A stretch of 12,599 bases of DNA from an uncultured Clostridia bacterium (GCA_947588775.1 CANPZQ010000049.1:1-12599); one strand, 5' to 3'; counted from the first letter of the stretch, positions 1-5,347 are shown. Notes: a model not told the origin generated them from the letters alone. Made by a program: numbers and translations.

Positions 1-156
1 TTGGTCAACAACACTGCCATACCGCAGCACAAAATTGAGGCGATCGCTCACTGCCTGTTACCCGACATCCTCGCATTTTACGAAAGCGAAGAGGGTCAGC
101 GCGAGTTTGCCGAGTGGAAGCGGCAGCAGGAAGAAAACAAGATGCAGAAAAATTGA
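1..156 (+). CDS. Short protein of integrative-element type (51 aa, start at or beyond window edge)
   Basis: This frame is open from base 1 and stops with TGA at 154-156. The first codon is TTG and could be the true start (MVNNTAIPQHKIEAIAHCLL...), but the gene may begin outside the window. The product is small and hydrophilic, with an acidic 'FYESEEGQREFAEWKRQQ' helix towards the end. From memory it resembles short hypothetical proteins found beside serine recombinases and conjugation genes on integrative elements of Firmicutes. That recollection is the only ground for a mobile-element origin, since no recombinase lies in the window. A strong terminator follows 10 bases after the stop, so it is probably the last gene of a unit. 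No biochemical role can be assigned. Confidence 0.6.
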   Translation: MVNNTAIPQHKIEAIAHCLLPDILAFYESEEGQREFAEWKRQQEENKMQKN

Positions 157-166
157 ATAAAAAGGA

Positions 167-195
167 CAGGCGTACCGAGCGGTGCGCCTGTTTTT
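167..195 (+). terminator. Intrinsic terminator after the 51-aa ORF
   Basis: CAGGCGTACC (167-176) pairs with GGTGCGCCTG (181-190) across the 4-base loop GAGC. This gives 10 bp with one G-U pair, followed directly by TTTTT (191-195). It has the form of a strong rho-independent terminator for the upstream ORF. Confidence 0.85.
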
Positions 196-285
196 AACTA
201 TTTCGGCTTTTTATTTCGCGGTCCTCGCGGCTTTGACGTCGGCAAAATTTTCTTGCCATTTCTGAAGTGGGTTGCTTCATACCTG

Positions 286-347
286 TCAAAGAAAACCAAT
301 AATCCGAACATGTCGCCGATTGGGAACAGGTTCGGATTATACTGGTT
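286..347 (-). terminator. Hairpin and T-tract downstream of tRNA-Leu
   Basis: ATAATCCGAAC (299-309) is perfectly complementary to GTTCGGATTAT (330-340), and AAACCA (293-298) pairs with TGGTTT (343-348) around a 2-base bulge. Read on the minus strand this stem begins right after the tRNA CCA end and runs into TTTTCTTTG. It is therefore the likely terminator of the tRNA transcript. The 20-base loop has a further weak TGT/ACA pairing. Confidence 0.7.
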
Positions 348-433
348 TGGTGCCGCTGACCGGACTCGAACCGGTACGCTTTAAGGGCGGGGGATTTTAA
401 GTCCCATGTGTCTGCCAATTTCACCACAGCGGC
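348..433 (-). tRNA. tRNA-Leu, anticodon TAA, encoded CCA end
   Basis: On the minus strand the 7-bp acceptor stem GCCGCTG/CAGCGGC is perfect, with discriminator A at 351 and CCA encoded at 350-348. The anticodon loop reads CTTAAAA, giving anticodon TAA, which reads UUA and UUG leucine codons. A long variable arm (CGC/GCG closing stem) marks a class II tRNA, as expected for leucine. The T-arm is ACCGG-TTCGAGT-CCGGT. It has its own promoter (443-471) and terminator. Its 3' end faces the putative integrative-element gene at 1-156, the usual orientation for tRNA-targeted integration. Confidence 0.96.
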
Positions 434-442
434 ACGTCAATT

Positions 443-471
443 ATAATATCACTTTCACGGCGAAATGTCAA
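443..471 (-). promoter_or_regulatory. Sigma-A promoter of tRNA-Leu
   Basis: On the minus strand, TTGACA (471-466) is separated by 17 bases from TATTAT (448-443). The predicted start lies only a few bases before the tRNA 5' end at 433, so the 5' leader is very short. Confidence 0.85.
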
Positions 472-475
472 CACC

Positions 476-504
476 GCATAGAAAAATTTTTCCGTGGAAT
501 ACTA
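476..504 (+). promoter_or_regulatory. Possible sigma-G (forespore) promoter
   Basis: GCATA (476-480), 17 bases, then AATACTA (498-504). The first box fits the sigma-G -35 pattern GHATR, and the second differs from the -10 pattern CATNHTA only at its first base. A start near 511 would place the ribosome binding site (516-521) and the ATG at 530 at normal distances. No good sigma-A promoter is seen before this gene. The consensus is known from Bacillus, so its use here is inference. Confidence 0.4.
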
Positions 505-529
505 TTCAAAAAATGAAAGGATGTCCGAT

Positions 530-700
530 ATGTCCGAAGAAAAGCTCAGAATCTACAAGCCTCGCGGGAAGGTTATCCCGCAGTACGAAACAAACCCCAT
601 CGTCGACAACGTCACCAATCCCAAAAACGAGCGGGTTTACAACCGCTCCGAGGAAAACGTTATCCTCGCGAAAGAGGAGGTCGACGACAACAAAAAATAG
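530..700 (+). CDS. Small protein, probable DUF3787-like spore protein (56 aa)
   Basis: The start ATG at 530 is chosen because AAAGGA (516-521) lies 8 bases upstream; the earlier ATGs at 494 and 521 lack properly spaced sites. The 56-residue product is charged and has no membrane segment. It starts MSEEKLRIYKPRGKVIPQYE and ends in an acidic-basic tail. The C-terminal stretch VYNRSEENVILAKEEVDDNK follows the pattern I recall for DUF3787 or CDIF630_02480-type spore surface proteins of clostridia (V..pSE..V..AK.wVD.N.K), although the usual tryptophan is glutamate here. The sigma-G-like promoter upstream fits a late forespore product. The family call rests on remembered pattern similarity only. 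It could instead be an unrelated small conserved protein. Confidence 0.6.
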   Translation: MSEEKLRIYKPRGKVIPQYETNPIVDNVTNPKNERVYNRSEENVILAKEEVDDNKK

Positions 701-703
701 CCG

Positions 704-746
704 TTTTTGGCGCATTGCAAAAAAATAATTCGCGAAATGCCAAAAA
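704..746. repeat. Inverted repeat after the small spore-like gene
   Basis: TTTTTGGC (704-711) is complementary to GCCAAAAA (739-746), with a further ATT/AAT pairing past a 2-base bulge. The + strand has no T-run after the stem, so it is a weak candidate as a terminator. It lies between the stop codon at 700 and the promoter at 752. Confidence 0.4.
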
Positions 747-751
747 AGGTA

Positions 752-780
752 TTGACAAAATTTGCGCAGTGTGATATTAT
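752..780 (+). promoter_or_regulatory. Strong sigma-A promoter for the hairpin RNA
   Basis: TTGACA (752-757), 17 bases, then TATTAT (775-780). The predicted start at G785 or G787 falls exactly at the foot of the long hairpin that begins at 786. No start codon follows before the terminator at 896-954. Confidence 0.85.
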
Positions 781-785
781 GTTTG

Positions 786-954
786 TGCCACATAATTTCA
801 TAGCTTCAAAAACATGTATGTATTTTTATCTTTCATCGGTAAAAATACAGACTTGTCAAACATACATGTTGTGAAGGTATGAAAGAAATTGTGTGGCAGC
901 AATTAAGTCCTGTATTTTTCGTGCGCGGCTTAGTTGCTGCGCATTTTTGTTTTT
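786..954 (+). ncRNA. Candidate structured ncRNA or leader with long imperfect hairpin
   Basis: Five helices stack into one hairpin from 786 to 898. They are 786-799/885-898 (14 bp, one G-U), 800-802/878-880, 804-808/872-876, 812-819/862-869 and 820-830/838-848 (11 bp, loop UUUCAUC). All bulges are small except 849-861 (13 bases) on the 3' side. About 41 bp are paired. A near-consensus promoter starts at the base of the hairpin, and a terminator with a U-rich tail closes the unit near 954, giving an RNA of about 165-170 nt. It shows no T-box, SRP, tmRNA or RNase P signature. The overall rod shape recalls 6S RNA, but the large central bubble is missing. It could equally be the regulatory leader of the gene at 975. 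Confidence 0.55.
896..954 (+). terminator. Intrinsic terminator of the hairpin RNA
   Basis: GCAGCAATTAAG (896-907) pairs with CTTAGTTGCTGC (929-940), 12 bp with one G-U, around a 21-base loop. It is followed by GCATTTTTGTTTTT. The 5' arm shares three bases (896-898) with the 3' end of the long hairpin. It lies between the promoter at 752 and the gene at 975. Confidence 0.75.
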
Positions 955-974
955 GACGAAACGGGGCGTAGAAG

Positions 975-1394
975 ATGACGAAGGCGTTTGAGATGAACAG
1001 CTTTGCGGTCGAAAACGGATATTCGACCCGGCGGGGAGGCTCTCCGCGCGGCTTTGCGGCGATTGAAGGCGTTTTGCGCCAAGGCGAGAACGTCGTATTT
1101 TCATGGATTGCCGACGGCGTCAGGGACGAGAACAAAAACTCCGTTTTTGAAGGAACATGCGCGTTCGCCCTCACGCGCGGGCGGCTTATTTTTGCCGGAA
1201 GGGTTTCGGGAAACTATGTCGCGGGCTCCGTTCCGTACAGCGGCATTTACGAGATAGACATCCGCCGCAAAGGGCTTTTCGGTCGTGAGGCTGTCGTAGG
1301 CTTCGGAAAGCAGGAGCTTCGCTTCGGAGGCCCCGAGGCGGCCCTTGACGAAATCGCCGACGGCCTCGACCACGCGTTTCGCATGCTTACATGA
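975..1394 (+). CDS. Conserved-looking hypothetical protein, PH-like domain (139 aa)
   Basis: The ATG at 975 has a weak GGGGCG site 6 bases upstream (963-968); an in-frame ATG at 993 is an alternative. The 139-residue product has no signal peptide or membrane helix. Residues about 27-137 look like a single small beta-rich domain: 'FEGTCAFALTRGRLIFAGR', then 'VPYSGIYEIDIRRKGLFGR', then a basic/hydrophobic strand and a C-terminal amphipathic helix. This strand order, with 'lT..RLif', a 'y..I..I' strand and a last helix, is typical of bacterial PH-like (YokE or GRAM-type) domains. I therefore call it PH-like with modest confidence. No own promoter is obvious, so it may depend on read-through of the terminator at 896-954 from the strong promoter at 752. 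A terminator follows at 1423-1461. No precise function is claimed. Confidence 0.75.
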   Translation: MTKAFEMNSFAVENGYSTRRGGSPRGFAAIEGVLRQGENVVFSWIADGVRDENKNSVFEGTCAFALTRGRLIFAGRVSGNYVAGSVPYSGIYEIDIRRKGLFGREAVVGFGKQELRFGGPEAALDEIADGLDHAFRMLT

Positions 1395-1422
1395 CATCAA
1401 CCCGCTTTCAAAGATATAATAC

Positions 1423-1461
1423 CGCGCATGGCTCCCGGAGTTTTTCGGGGGCTTTTGCGCG
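1423..1461 (+). terminator. Terminator after the PH-like gene
   Basis: GCTCCCG (1431-1437) pairs with CGGGGGC (1446-1452), with one G-U, followed by TTTT (1453-1456). An outer stem, CGCGCA (1423-1428) with TGCGCG (1456-1461), encloses it. The T-run is short, so strength is uncertain. Confidence 0.6.
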
Positions 1462-1464
1462 TGC

Positions 1465-1624
1465 AGTTGATAGTGATTAGTTGTTAGTTGTCAGTTTTCT
1501 GGGAGGATAGCTTGGGTGCGCCTTGGGTGACGCGGGGACGGAGCTGTTTGGGTTCGTCCCACCCGCCCGCCCCCCAACCTTCCCGCTATTTCCCCGCTCC
1601 GTCCCCGCGTCAGCCTCCCAAAAT
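1465..1624. repeat. GC-rich palindromic intergenic element with AT-rich lead-in
   Basis: A perfect 16-bp inverted repeat, GACGCGGGGACGGAGC (1529-1544) and GCTCCGTCCCCGCGTC (1596-1611), lies inside a second pair, TGGGAGG (1500-1506) and CCTCCCA (1614-1620), flanked by TTTT and AAAA. CTTGGGTG occurs twice (1511-1518, 1522-1529). The lead-in at 1465-1495 is a degenerate TTAGTTG-type repeat. The inner part can also fold as GGGACG/CGTCCC. There is no credible gene here. The nested arms resemble a small dispersed palindromic or MITE-like element, but only one copy lies in the window. Confidence 0.6.
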
Positions 1625-1646
1625 CCCCGAACTTTTAACTTCCATC

Positions 1647-1675
1647 TTGCAAAACCCGAAGAAATATGATAAAAT
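1647..1675 (+). promoter_or_regulatory. Sigma-A-like promoter of the recD2-comF operon
   Basis: TTGCAA (1647-1652), 17 bases, then TAAAAT (1670-1675) within TATGATAAAATAG. It lies 64 bases before the ATG at 1739 and is the only good promoter seen for the overlapping gene trio 1739-4959. Confidence 0.65.
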
Positions 1676-1691
1676 AGCTTTCGTCGGGTGT

Positions 1692-1729
1692 CCTCCGTTT
1701 CGGCTTCGGCATAGAATAAACGGAGGAGG
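1692..1729 (+). promoter_or_regulatory. Hairpin that buries the ribosome binding site of the 1739 gene
   Basis: CCTCCGTTT (1692-1700) is perfectly complementary to AAACGGAGG (1718-1726), around a 17-base loop. The 3' arm covers the first half of the GGAGGAGG ribosome binding site (1722-1729), leaving only AGG free 9 bases before the ATG. This could lower or gate translation of the operon's first gene. Confidence 0.6.
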
Positions 1730-1738
1730 CTCATAAAA

Positions 1739-2089
1739 ATGACCGATATAATATTTACGCTTGCCGTTTTGTTTTTCACCGCGGCGATGATTGCGGCGGT
1801 GCGGCTTTTTACTCAGAAAAGGCTTCCCGCATGCCCGAGGCCGAGGGCGCGGGTGACGGTTTGGTACGGCCCCGGGGGAGAATGCCTCGAATACGGCATC
1901 GGCAGGATTTATGAAAGCAGGGCTTTCGCGGACTACGACTTAGAGGTCGAGGTAGTCGATACGGTTGCGACCGAGGAAAGCCGCCGCTGGCTTTTGGAGC
2001 TTCAAAGAAAGCTCAAAAGGGAATTTATAATTTCGGAGGATAAGTGTGAAAGAGGAGCATGGGACGACGACCATAACGGGGACGGTTGA
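1739..2089 (+). CDS. Small single-pass membrane protein, unknown function (116 aa)
   Basis: The ATG at 1739 follows GGAGGAGG (1722-1729) by 9 bases. Residues about 4-21 (IIFTLAVLFFTAAMIAAV) form one transmembrane segment, followed by basic residues (QKR), so the rest is probably cytoplasmic. The soluble part, about 35-100, has alternating strands ('RVTVWYGPGG', 'DLEVEVVDTV') and an amphipathic helix ('SRRWLLELQRKLKR'), suggesting a small alpha/beta domain. I do not recognise the family. It heads the likely operon. Its last 44 bases overlap the start of recD2, so the two genes may be translationally coupled. Beyond about residue 103 the tail is forced by the recD2 reading frame and is unlikely to be a conserved part. 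Confidence 0.8.
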   Translation: MTDIIFTLAVLFFTAAMIAAVRLFTQKRLPACPRPRARVTVWYGPGGECLEYGIGRIYESRAFADYDLEVEVVDTVATEESRRWLLELQRKLKREFIISEDKCERGAWDDDHNGDG

Positions 2090-4286
2090 CAGCGTTACAT
2101 ACCGCAATGACGAAAACGGCTTCGGGGTTGTCGTTTTGGATTACAACGGCGACCCCCTCAACGTCGTGGGCGAGCTCGGCAACGTCGAGGAGGGCGAAAT
2201 ATTGGAGCTTACGGGCGTTTTCCAGAAGCACCCGAGGTTCGGCGACCAGTTCCGCGCCGACGTATGCGTCCGCTCGCTTCCCGTCGAGGCCGCCGCAATC
2301 CAACGCTACCTCGCGGGGGGAGTGGTTAAGGGAATCGGCCCCGTCGCCGCAAAAAAAATCGTCGCGAAGTTCGGCGATAAGACCCTTGAGATAATGGAAT
2401 CGGAGCCGGAACGCCTCGCCGAGGTCGACGGAATCACCCCTGCGAAGGCCGCGGCATATGCCGAGGAGTTTCAGAAGGTCATCGGCTTTCGCAATCTTCT
2501 TACATATTTTACCGAAGCCGGAATTCCCGCGCTATACGGAATCCGCTCATGGAAAAAATACGCCGAAAACGCCCTCCTGCTCATCTCGAAGAACCCGTAT
2601 ATTCTCTGCTCAGACGGAATCGAGCTTCCGTTTTTGAAGGCCGAGGCCATCGCTCAGGAAAAGGGCGTGCCGGAGGATTCGTCGTTTCGGCTCGCAGCGG
2701 GGATAAAGTATGTCTTAGAGGAAAACGCCGGCGCGGGCCATACCTGCCTCCCGGAGGACAAGCTTCTGGATTTGTCGGCGCGGCTTTTAAGGGTAACTCC
2801 CGACCTTATCATGAACGAAATCGAAAATCAGGTCGGCGAGGAGAATCTCTATATTTATACAAAAAAAGAGCGGCCGTTTGTGGTTCTGCGCGACTACTAT
2901 GTCGCCGAGGACTATATCGCCGGCCGCCTCGCGATTATGAACAGCCTCGCCTACGATACGAAAATCAACTACGACGAGGTTATAAACATAGCCGAGGAGG
3001 AAAACGGCATAGAATATGCCGACAAACAGCGCGAGGCGATTAACACCGCGCTGTCAAAGGGCTTTATGGTGCTTACCGGCGGCCCCGGAACGGGTAAGAC
3101 CACCACCCTCAACGCGATTATTTCCCTCTTCGAGCAGCAGGGCATGAAAACCCTGATTTGCGCGCCTACGGGGAGGGCTGCGAAGAGGGTTTCCGACCTC
3201 ACCGGCAAGGAGGCAAAGACGGTTCACAGGCTTCTGGGGGTAAAATCCGCCGGCGACTTCATCGGCTTCGACCACAACGAAAACAACCTCCTCGAGTGCG
3301 ACGTTTTGATTATCGACGAGATGTCGATGGTGGATTCTCTGCTCTTCGAGGCACTTCTGCGCGCCCTTCCGATAGACTGCAAGCTTATAATGGTAGGCGA
3401 CAGCGACCAGCTTCCGTCGGTCGGCGCGGGGAACGTTCTTCGGGATATAATCGAATCCGGAACAGTCCCGGTTATCCGCCTGACGGAGATTTTCCGCCAA
3501 GCCCTCGAGAGCGCGATTGTCACCAACGCCCATAAGATAGTCAGGGGCGAAATGCCGGAGCTCGACAATAAAAAGGACTTCTTCTTTTTGCAGAGGCTCG
3601 AATTCGGGCCGGCGGCGGAGCTTACGGTTGAGCTCTGCGAATCCCGCCTTCCGAAGGCATATAAGCTTGACCCGATAGCAGATATACAGGTCCTTTCGCC
3701 TACGCGAAAAGGCCCACTCGGCACCGTTGAGCTCAACAAAAAGCTTCAGGCCGCCCTCAACCCGCCGTCGCGCCAAAAGAGCGAGCTTAAGACGTTTTTA
3801 TATACGTTCAGGGTCGGCGACAAGGTCATGCAGACGAAAAACGACTACGACATCGATTGGAAAAAGGACGGCGAGCGCGGTACGGGAATCTTTAACGGCG
3901 ACATCGGCGTTATAACCCGCCTGAACCGGCTTTTGGGGGAGGTCGAAATCGACTTCGACGGGCGAATCGCGGTATATAACACGGAAATGCTCGACAACGT
4001 TGAGCTCGCCTACGCGGCGACCGTCCATAAAAGCCAGGGCAGCGAGTTCGACGCGGTTATCCTTCCTATTCTCGGCGGCTTCGACAAGCTCTATTTCCGC
4101 AATTTATTATACACCGCCGTGACACGAGCGAAAAAGCTCCTTGTCATAGTCGGCTCAAAGAACCGCCTCAGATTCATGGTTGACAACAACCGCCGAATGA
4201 ACCGCTACACCTGCCTTAAACAGATGCTCTCCGAGCAGTCGTTTAAAAAACCGGCGGAGGATTCCGATGACGATGCTTGGCGATAA
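2046..4286 (+). CDS. recD2: RecD2-type ATP-dependent DNA helicase (746 aa)
   Basis: Superfamily 1B 5'-3' DNA helicase of the RecD2 group, which acts in repair and replication-fork protection outside RecBCD. The GTG start at 2046 has GGAGGA (2036-2041) upstream, and the N-terminal 'GTVDSVTYRNDENGFGVV' matches the RecD2 start. Residues about 80-160 hold helix-hairpin-helix repeats ('VKGIGPVAAKKIV', 'VDGITPAKAAAYAEEF'). Helicase motifs follow: Q motif (Q328), Walker A GGPGTGKTT (345-353), Walker B LIIDEMSMVD (D424, E425), GDSDQLPSVG (451-460), LTEIFRQ (479-485), ATVHKSQGSEFD (658-669) and LLYTAVTRAKK (687-697). Length and motif order are normal for the family and nothing key is missing. It overlaps the gene before by 44 bases and comF after it by 20, so it is mid-operon. 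Confidence 0.96.
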   Translation: MKEEHGTTTITGTVDSVTYRNDENGFGVVVLDYNGDPLNVVGELGNVEEGEILELTGVFQKHPRFGDQFRADVCVRSLPVEAAAIQRYLAGGVVKGIGPVAAKKIVAKFGDKTLEIMESEPERLAEVDGITPAKAAAYAEEFQKVIGFRNLLTYFTEAGIPALYGIRSWKKYAENALLLISKNPYILCSDGIELPFLKAEAIAQEKGVPEDSSFRLAAGIKYVLEENAGAGHTCLPEDKLLDLSARLLRVTPDLIMNEIENQVGEENLYIYTKKERPFVVLRDYYVAEDYIAGRLAIMNSLAYDTKINYDEVINIAEEENGIEYADKQREAINTALSKGFMVLTGGPGTGKTTTLNAIISLFEQQGMKTLICAPTGRAAKRVSDLTGKEAKTVHRLLGVKSAGDFIGFDHNENNLLECDVLIIDEMSMVDSLLFEALLRALPIDCKLIMVGDSDQLPSVGAGNVLRDIIESGTVPVIRLTEIFRQALESAIVTNAHKIVRGEMPELDNKKDFFFLQRLEFGPAAELTVELCESRLPKAYKLDPIADIQVLSPTRKGPLGTVELNKKLQAALNPPSRQKSELKTFLYTFRVGDKVMQTKNDYDIDWKKDGERGTGIFNGDIGVITRLNRLLGEVEIDFDGRIAVYNTEMLDNVELAYAATVHKSQGSEFDAVILPILGGFDKLYFRNLLYTAVTRAKKLLVIVGSKNRLRFMVDNNRRMNRYTCLKQMLSEQSFKKPAEDSDDDAWR

Positions 4287-4959
4287 CATCTCGGACTTCT
4301 TTTTCCCGAACCGCTGCGGCTTCTGCGGGTGTTTTATCCCGTGGAGAAGCCTTTTGTGCCGCGAATGCTCCGAAAAGGCCGTCAGCATGGATTTTTGCGG
4401 GAAATGCGGAAAAAACCCCTGCGAATGCTCGACCCCTCGCTCCTACGACGGCTGCGCGGTTTTATACCCCTATATCGGCGCAATCCGCAGAGGAATCATC
4501 TCTTTAAAATACTTCCGAAGCTTTAACGCGGCAAAGTTTATTGTTCCGGAGCTTTCGACGGAAATCCGAAGCCGCGGTATCCCGGCAAGCTTAATAACCG
4601 CCGTCCCGATGACAAGAAAACGCCGCCGCTCGACCGGCTATAACCAGTCGGAGTACATCGCGAAGCTTCTCTCGAAAAGCCTCGGAATCCCCCGGGATTT
4701 TCGGCTCATCGAAAAGAAGAGGGGAACCGGCGCGCAGCACCTTCTTTCCGCCGAGGAGCGAATGCTTTCGGCGAAATCTTCATATTTTGCGCGGAAAAAT
4801 CACGCCGATATATCCGGCTCGTCGGTAATTCTGTGCGACGATATAATCACCACCGGCAGCACCCTTGACGCATGCGCGGCGGTTTTAAAGTCGGAGGGCG
4901 CGTCGGCGGTATACTGCGCGGTTCTCGCGAGCACGGTAAATAACCCCCGGTATGACTAA
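4267..4959 (+). CDS. comF: ComF family protein, phosphoribosyltransferase-like (230 aa)
   Basis: ComF-type protein linked to DNA uptake and processing; it has a zinc-ribbon N-terminus and a PRTase-like fold. Cysteine pairs lie at residues 17/20, 31/34, 44/47 and 52/54 ('CGFC', 'CREC', 'CGKC', 'CEC'). The central 'AVPMTRKRRRSTGYNQSEYI' matches the ComF signature, and 'VILCDDIITTGST' (187-199) is the PRPP-binding loop. Start ATG 4267 has GGAGGA (4256-4261) 5 bases upstream; ATG 4273 would give better spacing, so the true start could be two codons later. It overlaps recD2 by 20 bases. Placement with recD2 suggests a shared DNA-metabolism operon, but no competence uptake genes are nearby. Its TAA stop (4957-4959) touches the repeat at 4958. 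Confidence 0.93.
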   Translation: MTMLGDNISDFFFPNRCGFCGCFIPWRSLLCRECSEKAVSMDFCGKCGKNPCECSTPRSYDGCAVLYPYIGAIRRGIISLKYFRSFNAAKFIVPELSTEIRSRGIPASLITAVPMTRKRRRSTGYNQSEYIAKLLSKSLGIPRDFRLIEKKRGTGAQHLLSAEERMLSAKSSYFARKNHADISGSSVILCDDIITTGSTLDACAAVLKSEGASAVYCAVLASTVNNPRYD

Positions 4960-5013
4960 TAAGCATAATACGCGTTTTACGGCTTAAGATGTTTAAAATG
5001 CGTATTATTCACG
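4958..5013. repeat. Stem-loop repeat A, left copy
   Basis: It begins AATAAGCATAATACGC and ends GTATTATTCACG. ATAATACGCGTTTTA (4965-4979) pairs with TAAAATGCGTATTAT (4994-5008), 15 bp with one G-U. It starts within the comF stop codon. A shortened copy lies at 5293-5327. It may also serve as a processing or weak termination hairpin for the comF transcript, although no T-run follows. Confidence 0.75.
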
Positions 5014-5033
5014 AAAGCTCGGACAAAAAAAGT

Positions 5034-5109
5034 TTGCGTGGATTTTAAGCATTTTAAGCACAATAGGGCCTAAAGTGTCTAAAATGTCTAAAATCCATAA
5101 AAGTCCGGA
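5034..5109. repeat. 76-bp palindromic repeat B, copy 1
   Basis: It differs from copy 2 (5173-5248) at one base (GGG versus AGG near its centre). Inside are two tandem ATTTTAAGC units on the left and two tandem TGTCTAAAA units on the right. The right units are the inverted, slightly diverged form of the left ones. GGATTTTA (5040-5047) faces TAAAATCC (5089-5096). The result is four TTTTARRCA-like half-sites in inverted order. Confidence 0.9.
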
Positions 5110-5172
5110 AGCAAAATCGGGATAACATGATTCTATGATTTAAATTATTAAAGTGAATTTTTGTATTTATAG

Positions 5173-5248
5173 TTGCGTGGATTTTAAGCATTTTAAGCAC
5201 AATAAGGCCTAAAGTGTCTAAAATGTCTAAAATCCATAAAAGTCCGGA
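5173..5248. repeat. 76-bp palindromic repeat B, copy 2
   Basis: Same orientation and length as copy 1, with 75 of 76 bases identical. The copies are separated by a 63-base AT-rich spacer (5110-5172) that has no repeat or gene. This copy ends 28 bases before the likely mreB -35 box. Confidence 0.9.
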
Positions 5249-5275
5249 TTTAAAATATCAAATCGGATTTCGGCA

Positions 5276-5304
5276 TTGTCAGCTTCATGAAAAATAAGCA
5301 TAAT
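5276..5304 (+). promoter_or_regulatory. Likely promoter of the mreB-like gene
   Basis: TTGTCA (5276-5281), 17 bases, then CATAAT (5299-5304). The -10 box lies inside repeat A', so transcription would start near 5311 within that stem-loop and give a leader of about 37 bases. Confidence 0.5.
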
Positions 5305-5327
5305 ACGCATTTTCTGTATTATTCACG
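5293..5327. repeat. Stem-loop repeat A', right shortened copy
   Basis: It shares the ends AATAAGCATAATACGC and GTATTATTCACG with repeat A (4958-5013) but lacks about 20 central bases. ATAATAC (5300-5306) and GTATTAT (5316-5322) still pair. Same orientation as copy A, so the two copies flank the pair of B repeats. Confidence 0.8.
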
Positions 5328-5347
5328 CGAAAAAGGGAGTGAGTGGT

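Noticed and set aside
194..427. 77-aa minus-strand ORF covering the tRNA
   Set aside because: Most of it is the translation of tRNA-Leu and its terminator hairpin; it is not a protein gene.
494..529. Upstream start for the small spore-like gene
   Set aside because: ATG 494 has no ribosome binding site and ATG 521 sits directly on the AAAGG site; ATG 530 has correct spacing.
786..954. Identification as 6S RNA or T-box leader
   Set aside because: The hairpin lacks the large central bubble expected of 6S RNA, and no T-box core or specifier-type pattern was seen.
1488..1736. 82-aa + strand ORF across the palindromic element
   Set aside because: Proline-rich reading of a GC-rich palindrome and of the 1739 gene's promoter; no supporting start site.
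2549..3043. 164-aa + strand ORF inside recD2
   Set aside because: Out-of-frame shadow with arginine-rich, low-sense composition and no ribosome binding site.
3054..3776. 240-aa minus-strand ORF inside recD2
   Set aside because: It is antisense to well-conserved helicase motifs, is arginine-rich with no family features, and is explained by the GC bias of the recD2 frame.
5034..5248. CRISPR array
   Set aside because: Only two repeat units of 76 bp with a 63-base AT-rich spacer; each is an imperfect palindrome and no cas gene is nearby.
5339..5347. GTG start for the MreB-like gene
   Set aside because: The GTG overlaps the AGGGAG ribosome binding site that serves ATG 5348.
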